Origin: Paraspadella gotoi
Taxonomy: Eukaryota > Chaetognatha
DNA: 64,000 nt
Assembly (NCBI GenBank): GCA_051294375.1
Contig: CM119265.1
Coordinates: 13,942,124-14,006,123 of the forward strand
Reading direction: 5' to 3'
In this document: positions 56,451 to 64,000 of the stretch, piece by piece
Layout of the letters: each line of letters starts with the position of its first letter
Position numbering within the stretch: position 1 is the first letter of the stretch
Program-made: the position numbers and the translations under genes
The notes under the pieces: generated by a model
Told to the model about the DNA's origin: nothing
What the model saw: the letters and a program-made list of their open reading frames with translations, nothing else
The model's database searches: none

Positions 56451-57880
56451 CCCTGTGAAAACAGGCGAGATTACTACTCTCATATCAATCCACGCAGAGA
56501 CCCCTGCAACCAACAGGTGAAAGAACCCCACCGGGATTTTTGGTTATTTTTCGTCAAGTATGCAAGGCTTCAGGAATCGCACCAGCAGTAGTTTCAAGTC
56601 GCAGATGACATAACGGATTTCATCCAAAAGAAGGACGTACTTGCTTCATGGGATGTATGAGTCGGTGAATCTCCGACTCTCAAGAAAGGTGTTATTTCCA
56701 CTAGCATATGGGCGCGGCAATTATGACCTGCGCGCATCGTGACTTTCTCACGAAAACAACCCTTTCGAAAATGTGTACTCTTTTTGGGCTCTTAGCTTCT
56801 GTAGGATCCTCGAGAGCCGGGCTGTGCTGTTTGGGCAATATAGGACCTGGAAGTTTAGCCACGACGCTTTACTATCCACACGAAGACTTTCGAATATGAG
56901 CAGAGGTTGGTTATACCAGACTGAGTTATAACAGGAACGCACTTAAGACATTCGTTGCGCGAGAACGCTGAAGTGATGTCAGAGAATATATATCTCGATG
57001 AGTGTATCGATAAAGGCTATATGGTCCGTCGAACAGATCGGCGGCGATGGACACGATTGATAGCCTCTCGCGACTTTACGTGACTTCGGCGGAGACGGCA
57101 CCACCGATGCAGTGCGCTGGATCTGCAGGACACGGAGGTCGGAAGTATGCGAGGAAATCACGCGCCGTCACGACCTGGTATTTTGCGAGAACTGGAGAAG
57201 TAATCTACCGGGACCGGTAATCAGAGACTAATATTCCGCAAAGTCAAACTATAGAAGTGAGAGATCTGAGAAGATATTACTGGCGGAGACCGGTAATTCT
57301 GTAGACGTTCCCGTCGAAATATCATCGCGCGACGCAGAGAATCACACGCGTCGAACAGTTGAACTGAATCTCGTGTCTACATCTGTAACATGCTACTCAC
57401 TTCGAGGTTGGTACAGTCCTCTGATCCTCACGACACACGTGCTCTGCACATAAGTGATCATGGACAGCGGAAGCTGTGTCGATGCATGTCACTGAAGGAA
57501 AGTTGACTGTAATCACTCTCACTTTGGCACTAGTCCATGAAGTTGATACGCTACCCACAGTGCTACAATCACATAGTGTTATTAACGTCACAGAATATAC
57601 CTCTACGTTCACATATATGCTTCCACGCCGTGTGCTAAAGATATATTATACGCTCACTCTCTCGAGAGAGCGCAACGATAGAGAAATACGGGCAGGGCCG
57701 TCTCGACATTATGCTTCTGGACACTCTTACCACCAATTAATATAATAGCGTCGCATCCATGTCATGCTTTACGCTACCACCTCCGAACGTTGGGGTGCTT
57801 TCACGGCATGAACACTCCGGTTCCTTCACAGCAATCTGGCTCCTGCGTCTACACTACTGTCTTACATGCCGACAAAACGA
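56450..57880 (-). other. Very error-rich copy of the pseudo-helicase gene
   Basis: Pieces align in order, with frequent insertions, to 63030-63740: for example ACGGATTTCATCCAAAAGAA at 56613 and GGCAATTATGACCTGCG at 56716 match 63045 and 63114. Extra bases break every frame. This is what raw long-read sequence used to fill a gap looks like. Nothing here should be annotated as a gene in its own right. Confidence 0.75.
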
Positions 57881-59703
57881 GGCGGACGTGAGGAAGACTT
57901 TAACCTCTCTGCGAAGGAGTTGATTTTATCCTCAAACACCTTATCTAAGCAGTTTTGAAGCGGAGTAAGAGCATAGTTGCCAACCAATGAGTTGCTAGTG
58001 ACTTGTCAAAAACCTTCAGTTCAACCCAACTGTTAATGAATGCGGAAACATCTTTCACAATCCGAGAAGGATTCGAAGTATGTAGCTTAAACGTTTCCAA
58101 GATGGCGTCCATTGCAGCCTTTTGCGATTGAGTGGAAACGTTGTCGATGACGCGTCGGAGCTAAAATTTCCATTAAATTTTTCCTCGGACACATAAGAAG
58201 TTCCCTGTAAATGGCAAACCAGGATGAAGAGAAAGAGTCTCTGATAATGCATTTCCGCTGAAGCTCTTTTGGGTTGAAATCAATGTCTTTTGACTTGGAT
58301 GCTAAAGAGACAATGCTTTGGTTAAAAGCCGAATATGCAAGGAGTCGTGATTCGGAGCAACTTGCAGTCACCCGGCCTCCTCACCAAATCCCTCGCCAGC
58401 ACCAGGTTTAATGATGGGATAAGCCATTCACTAAGTGTTTCGAAATCCTCGTTTTCTTTGTCCTTTACCAGCATCAACTTCACAAACAGGACTTGAAGAA
58501 ATTTTTTGCGACAAGACTTTTAACTCCCATGAGTCCATATTGTCGCAGCGGAAAATTGTCAGGTCGCTTGGAGGAGTTACCGTTAAAGAGTCTGCCAGGG
58601 CGCACGCTTCCTCGGCGCCAATAAACGCCGTCGTTATATCCCTAAGACATGCCTGGCTGTAGGCCATTTTAGCCTTGGACAACGCCATCGGTCGATCAAA
58701 GTCAACGAATGGTTGTTGCAACTCGTCCAGAATTCTCGCGTAAATCTTCTGTTCCCGTAAATACAACTTAATGGCAACATTCTGGTCCTCTATTCTCTTG
58801 GGACCAGAGCTTTTTCTCGCGACAAGGTAATCCGCAAGCGCCCCACGCAGCACGCCGTCAATGGATGGAACTCCGCCTAAAACTTTCTCTGACTCTGAAA
58901 CAACAGTTTCCAGTCGATTCAGTGCGTCGTCACCTGCCTCGGAGGTCCGAATGGTTGCAAGCCGTAAATTGGCCTCACGCCACAAAAAGAAAACCGAAGG
59001 ATCTCGAGCGAGTTCTGACGAAGGCGCGGCGACTCGGAGCAATGTTTCAGACGCAAACAAGAAGCTCCTGGTCGTCGATAGTGGTGTCTCCACTCAATTC
59101 TCGGTGGTCCAACATCGCAAACAGTAAAGGATATGCACGGAGATCTCAAGGTCCGACGCCGACTCCTCGTAAAGCCGACGCGCCTCTTCAAAATGTTGCT
59201 GCGAGTGCGAGTGTCGCTTCGAATGCCACTCGTGCGAAGCAAGGTGAAGCAGGAGAGAGAGACGGACGTCGGCCGGCGAGGTGATCATGGCGGCCCTGAA
59301 CAGAGGATTTTTCGTTCGAGACGAAGGCGAGAAGATCCCGGATGAAACAAGCGTAGACGGGTTTAGGACGAATGTCTGAAGCACGTGTAGTGTGCCAAGG
59401 AGGGACGCGGAGATAAGCAAACTTGAACGAATTCTGAGAAAATAATCAAGAGTTTGAACTTGTACTTTCAATCGATATTAATTATAAACATACCATCGAC
59501 ATGGAGCTACTAACGCTTTCTCCAACGTTGGAATGACGGTCAAGTTTTCGTTGATTACTTGGCGATTGTCAAATAGCAGAGATAGACCGTCAGAGCAACG
59601 GTCTGTTTCGAAATACAGTTTGACAATTCGCTTGAAAAAGTAGTTTCAATACTTCTGTGTGACCTAGTTTGATATTGTCCGATTTAGGACTGTCAAACAT
59701 TAT
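57880..59703 (-). pseudogene. Pseudo-helicase gene, inverted copy 2 (5' half, frame errors)
   Basis: Reverse-complement counterpart of about 48614-50450, including both first exons. It retains DDQELLVASETLLRVAAPSS-type sequence and HFEEARRLYEESASD, with its own indels. Its outer end runs straight into DNA matching 54860-54340 reversed, a junction not seen in copy 1, so the order of pieces here is not reliable. Confidence 0.75.
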
Positions 59704-59739
59704 TTGAGTTCACAGGGTACTAGTCATCCTACATATTTG

Positions 59740-60306
59740 TAAATTGGGAATGATTGACGATGATGATAATGATTTTAGAAGAGAAGATTCAAAGAATGCT
59801 TATAAAGAATATTTGTTTTTATAGACGCTCAGTAAGTTTACATTCAGGAAACTGATTAACGCTACAAATTTAGTATCCTATGATTCAGCATATGATGCAT
59901 GGATGCATTGAGTACTCTACTGCTAAAACTATTTTCCAGCTAACTGCAGTTCATAAGCATTGCCAATGTAATTGGCTCTGTCAAACCAGCTGCATGTCTG
60001 TAACAATCTTTCAATTAAATCCAATCAAATCCTCTCAAATCAGGAAGGACAATGGGGAAAATATGTCAGGAAAGGCCTGTGACCTGGGGCCTGTGACCAA
60101 GGCGACGTATTATTATTTAACTAAGTAGCTGTAAAAAATATTTTAGATAGTTGGAAAGATTTGAATATTTTAAAACTGACGAAAAGTATTTTCGACATTG
60201 GCTTTGAGTGCTGATAAAATGTAATATAATTGTTTGATTTTAATAATAAAGACTGTAAAAACTTCTGGATCCCACGAGTACAGTAAATGCATTTTTTATT
60301 ACTGTA
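59740..60306. repeat. Inverted copy of part of the TIR element (54340-54870)
   Basis: Nearly identical in reverse orientation, for example GGCCTGTGACC near 60090 versus 54545. Followed by a 269-N gap (60307-60575). Confidence 0.8.
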
Positions 60307-60575
60307 NNNNNNNNNNNNNNNNNNNNNNNNNNNNNNNNNNNNNNNNNNNNNNNNNNNNNNNNNNNNNNNNNNNNNNNNNNNNNNNNNNNNNNNNNNNNNN
60401 NNNNNNNNNNNNNNNNNNNNNNNNNNNNNNNNNNNNNNNNNNNNNNNNNNNNNNNNNNNNNNNNNNNNNNNNNNNNNNNNNNNNNNNNNNNNNNNNNNNN
60501 NNNNNNNNNNNNNNNNNNNNNNNNNNNNNNNNNNNNNNNNNNNNNNNNNNNNNNNNNNNNNNNNNNNNNNNNNNN
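60307..60575. other. Assembly gap (269 N)
   Basis: Unresolved bases. Flanks indicate that it replaces one end of the TIR element that starts at 54283 in the other copy. Confidence 0.99.
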
Positions 60576-61275
60576 AAGTATATCATTTCCATCACAATCA
60601 CTCGTTGCAAACCAATCGGGGGCCACTAGGAAGCGGGAATGCACACTCCAATGGTCTCGACTTGTCTAAGAAAAGTCTTTGCATAATTGTAACCTGCGTC
60701 ACATATATTTCGAACACACAAAAAAAAGAGTTGGTTGGCGCAGGAGCATTTTAGGCAATACCGAAAAAAAAAAAAAACATTCAAAATCATCGTCGCAATT
60801 TCATATAATTCCATTAGGGTTTTTTCATATATTTCACAATTCCGAGCACGACTCATCTGGAAAAGTGTAACAAGGTAGAGATATTTTTTTTAGTTTCAAA
60901 CCGATTCAAATTAATTTATTACTTAAAATACATAATATCACATTTCGTAAGTTTTTTATATTTCAAGTACAATTTTTTAAAAATATCAAGAAAACGGCAA
61001 CTCAATCTAATAAAATTAATCATATTTATATCCAATATTAATATTATTTAAACAAAAGATTAAATAAAATTATGTAAAAGTCTTAGAAGTAACAAATCGG
61101 AACATTGTTCTGGGTTCTATACAAAAATATTCGTTATATTAAAACAAGTGAAATGAAACTTCTAATAATGATACCGTTGATTTTACATTATATTTATTCA
61201 TAAAAAGCAATTTTTTGTCTTCCTAGAATGGTTTTACTCTTAGTATTCATTACTAACAAAGCTGAGAGCAGCTTA

Positions 61276-62175
61276 CCATGATGGAAAAAAAATTGTCGCG
61301 GTTACTTTCCAGCTATTTTTTCGGACATTTTAATGTAAGGAATCGAAAAATAAAATTTAGATATCGAGAAACTTTGGCCTTTTATGATTCATATGAGCTA
61401 TGTCTCATTTATGTACTACAAAAAATACAAGAGTTCCATGCAAAAGAAAATGTCATAATTACACTTTTCATTTATACTAATTTCCGGATTTTTTTATTAC
61501 TTTTTGAGATAAGCTGTTACTATTAAAAATCCCTGCCTTTTCTCAGTCTTATGTAAAATGGTTATTGTATCATCTCCATTAGGATAGATTCAGGGAAGAA
61601 TCTTAATTCATATGTCCAAAAAAGAGCGGTATTAAAAATACATTGATGCTGTAGATGCTCCAGAATATTATTTTTATATTATAAAGTATCAATAAAAGGC
61701 TCTGGGTAACCTTTCTGGGATCAAAGTTATCATTTTTATTTTTATTAGAACCAAATATCAAACAAATCCCAAAAAAAAAATCGAAGATTTTGTTGAAATG
61801 AAAGACAATGCATCATCCCATTAGGCAGCAACAACTTAAGCCTGGTTTACTTCATAAAGGATCAATCTTTTTTACTGCTTGCCAAGGACAATTTTTTCCT
61901 CAAAATCTGATAAAAAATATCATGTTAGATATATAATATTAATAATAATATGAGTAGTCCTCTTGATCAAAAAGAGGTGAAAAAAGTTAGAGACAACCTT
62001 TTTTGGAAGTATCTGTATGCATTAAATAATATTATGCTGTTAAAAAAATAATCTTTTTATTCAGTCGTAAGGAGGTCATACTATATATTAAAACCTATTT
62101 ACCGGCCAAAAAATAATTTTGACAATAAAATTAACCGACTTTTCCAAACCGCGAAAAAATTTCTTTCCATCATGG
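61276..62175. mobile_element. Uninterrupted inverted copy of the CCATGATGG TIR element
   Basis: 900 bp with the same termini and TA flanks as 52009-53534, but lacking the 608-bp ribozyme insertion and one copy of CTTACATT. It sits in an inverted copy of the surrounding intergenic DNA (60576-62218 against 54240-51966). Confidence 0.85.
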
Positions 62176-62218
62176 TATAATACTGTTTTTGAAAAACGCC
62201 TTTCATTAATTCTAAAAC

Positions 62219-64000
62219 TTAAAAATCCAGATTGATCTCATAAAAGTTTCCACCATTCGCTTCTGTCACTATATCAGCACTATCATGAGTAAAATAAATG
62301 ACGGGCACTTGGCCATCCAAACAGTAATACCGAATTTCATCGTTCAAATCTTCCTCCCTCATAACCTCCGGTTGAGATCGATCAAAAAACACAATAAGAG
62401 GAACCAAGCCTAACATCCACGAGTTGATCAATGTTTGCTCGATGTCCACCTCAATTTCGGATGTAACCATGATCACGCCCCTTTCTATCGGAGACGTTAG
62501 GAAAGTCGTCACCTGATCCTCACGCTGAACCCTGTCGGATTCCTCATGGGGAAAGACGAAGGTGAACCGAGAGTCGGGATTTGTTTGAGACGATCGCTCC
62601 GCTTGGTAAAAACTATCTTCTTCGCCGGCATTAGATGCCTGAAAAGCCTCGCGCAACCGTATCACAGACTCCCTGTTTCGCGAGATAACGAGCACACGAT
62701 GAAAGTTGAGCCGGTATATTAAGCGTCGCAGGCAGTTCGCTCTTTTCCCCCAGCTGGGTAGCGGCACAGTAAAGTTATGAAAAAGCCGCAAAGTTTTCCA
62801 TGGCAAAGGATCGACGCTATAGGGCATTGGCGGAAGAAACGACACTTGTGGTCGAAACATGGTCAAAGCAATGAATTTCGCGACGTCGTCGTCCAGGTCG
62901 AGACTGTCAGTGTCGGAGTTGTCAAGAGCCACCAATTGAGCATCGTGGTTGATCTCAGAGACGAACCGCAAAATCGTGGCGAGATTATTTTCAGCAGAAC
63001 CACCATTATTTTCGTCAGAGTAGTTTTCAGCGCAGAGACAACGGATTTCATCCAAAAGAAGGATTCTTATGGATGTAAGGAATCTCGACTCCAAGAAAGG
63101 TATTTCACTAGGCAAGGCAATTATGACCTGCGGCGACGCTTCCTTGTTACTTTTTGTTACGTGGGAGGCTGTGGAAGACGCTGAACGAAACTCCGAAGAA
63201 GTTGTAGAGACGGACATCGTGACGAACGTAGAGTTTGAAGACTCGGTTGCTAAGGAGGTCGCCGAAACATCGGCGGGAAGACGAGAGAAGTTCGTAGTCT
63301 TGGCCGGAGAGGCACCACCGGATGAGGCGGTTGAAGAGGAGCAAGATTCGGAGTTAGACTGGTAGAGAACGGGAGAAGAAACGACTTCGGAAGCAAAGGT
63401 GATCGATATGGGGCAAGATAACGCGTCAAGAACGCCACGATACTGCCTGGCGCGATCTTGGTTGGCTACTAAGACGACACCCTGCAGAGAAGGAAGGGAA
63501 CTTTCGATTGCATGAAGAAATGGTAACATCGGCAGAAAGGACGGAATTTCCGCGTCACTGCAGCAACCGATACCGACTAAATCTTCGCCTGCTAAAAAAT
63601 TAGTCAGGAAGCGTTTCTCGAAGGACGTGAAACCGGCGGGCCGTCTCCAGTGATAAGCAAAAGCGTCGCTCCAGTCAGCTTCAATCCCCAAGTCTTTCAG
63701 ATCCTGGTAGATCTGCTCGCTCTCCTCGCTTCTCATCACGAGCGGACGTGAGGAAGACTTTAACCTCTCTGCGAAGGAGTTGATTTTATCCTCAAACACC
63801 TTATCTAAGCAGTTTTGAGCGAGAATAGGCATAGTTGCCAACCAATGAGTTGCTAGTGACTTGTCAAAAACCTTCAGTTCAACCCAACTGTTAATGAATG
63901 CGGAAACATCTTTCACAATCCGAGAAGGATTCGAAGTATGTAGCTTAAACGTTTCCAAGATGGCGTCCATTGCAGCCTTTTGCGATTGAGTGGAAACGTT
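62219..64000 (-). CDS. Degenerate DEAD-box helicase-like protein, copy 3 (intact C-terminal frame, partial)
   Basis: One frame of at least 583 codons, open past the window edge. Counting from the Met at 63970: FTSFEKRFL (114-122) sits where the Q motif belongs; GEDLVGIGCCSDAEIPSFLP (128-147) aligns with motif I but has CCSDAEI instead of TGSGKT; VVLVANQDRARQY (165-177) matches motif Ia; a Ser/Thr-rich insert spans 205-275; QVIIALPSEI (281-290) matches the TPGR region; ILLLDEIR (303-310) replaces DEAD; LVALDNSD (346-353) replaces SAT; RVLVISRNRESVIRLREAF (425-443) matches motif IV; GVIMVTSEIEVDI (498-510) matches motif V without the Arg-Gly; HRxGRxxR is absent. So the two RecA-like lobes seem kept while ATP and RNA-dependent chemistry is lost. 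Assignment is by pattern only. Confidence 0.7.
   Translation of the reverse strand, partial: NVSTQSQKAAMDAILETFKLHTSNPSRIVKDVSAFINSWVELKVFDKSLATHWLATMPILAQNCLDKVFEDKINSFAERLKSSSRPLVMRSEESEQIYQDLKDLGIEADWSDAFAYHWRRPAGFTSFEKRFLTNFLAGEDLVGIGCCSDAEIPSFLPMLPFLHAIESSLPSLQGVVLVANQDRARQYRGVLDALSCPISITFASEVVSSPVLYQSNSESCSSSTASSGGASPAKTTNFSRLPADVSATSLATESSNSTFVTMSVSTTSSEFRSASSTASHVTKSNKEASPQVIIALPSEIPFLESRFLTSIRILLLDEIRCLCAENYSDENNGGSAENNLATILRFVSEINHDAQLVALDNSDTDSLDLDDDVAKFIALTMFRPQVSFLPPMPYSVDPLPWKTLRLFHNFTVPLPSWGKRANCLRRLIYRLNFHRVLVISRNRESVIRLREAFQASNAGEEDSFYQAERSSQTNPDSRFTFVFPHEESDRVQREDQVTTFLTSPIERGVIMVTSEIEVDIEQTLINSWMLGLVPLIVFFDRSQPEVMREEDLNDEIRYYCLDGQVPVIYFTHDSADIVTEANGGNFYEINLDF

Noticed and set aside
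57397-57745. Frames in the 56.45-57.88 kb stretch
   Set aside because: The DNA is a corrupted copy of 63 kb sequence; frames are accidental.
60234-60754. Long frames across 60307-60575
   Set aside because: They are open only because the bases are N.

Overview
This is nuclear DNA from a multicellular animal with a compact genome. The genes encode typical animal and eukaryotic proteins split by short GT-AG introns, mostly about 50-200 bases, with GC-richer exons set in AT-rich introns and spacers. Several are animal-specific or animal-typical (bifunctional GNE, POMGNT2, CRPPA/ISPD, RABGEF1, dynamitin). I cannot name the phylum. Gene packing plus AG acceptors sitting directly before start codons suggests a lineage that uses spliced-leader trans-splicing.

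Layout, 1-42.2 kb: thirteen recognised genes and one unrecognised one lie head to tail on the minus strand. In transcription order (right to left) they are a ceramide/sphingosine-kinase-like lipid kinase, ADRM1, RABGEF1, NTHL1, DCTN2, PEX5, DDX27, DNAJA3, POMGNT2, EIF1, ZPR1, a small unknown gene, GNE and GTF3C4 (3' end off the window). Stop-to-start gaps are mostly 9-330 bases; the larger ones hold a transposon (GNE/GTF3C4) or a palindrome (lipid kinase/ADRM1). The only plus-strand gene here is a small thioredoxin-fold gene nested in a DDX27 intron.

Layout, 42.7-52 kb: a plus-strand run of HSCB, CRPPA, BOLA2, MPC2, CHMP3 and an unrecognised gene that looks like an all-helical N-terminal region joined to a degenerate DEAD-box helicase (pseudo-helicase). 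These genes carry many one-base indels that break otherwise well-conserved frames, most simply explained as unpolished long-read sequence.

Layout, 52-64 kb: transposons, then inverted partial copies of material from 40-54 kb (lipid-kinase 5' end, pseudo-helicase gene, intergenic DNA) separated by N gaps and by one very error-rich stretch (about 56.45-57.88 kb). The same kind of artefact or true palindrome surrounds the N gap at 24.1 kb inside DDX27. Six N gaps: 24093-24117, 27511-27520, 42644-42668, 55308-55317, 55382-55406, 60307-60575. If the 42.7-56 kb block is re-inverted, as the second copies suggest, every main gene in the window would lie on one strand.

Mobile DNA: two related TA-flanked TIR elements with CAG(T/A)GTGTC ends, a second TIR family (CCATGATGG ends) that hosts a nested insertion carrying a hammerhead ribozyme with an empty allele visible elsewhere in the window, a foldback element with a second hammerhead-like motif, a decayed reverse-transcriptase fragment, SINE-like pieces, and a 1.7-kb unit with 42-bp direct repeats and a 412-codon ORF. 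Functional links: GNE, POMGNT2 and CRPPA all serve glycan synthesis (sialic acid; O-mannosyl glycans of dystroglycan type), and HSCB, BOLA2 and MPC2 serve iron-sulfur and mitochondrial metabolism.
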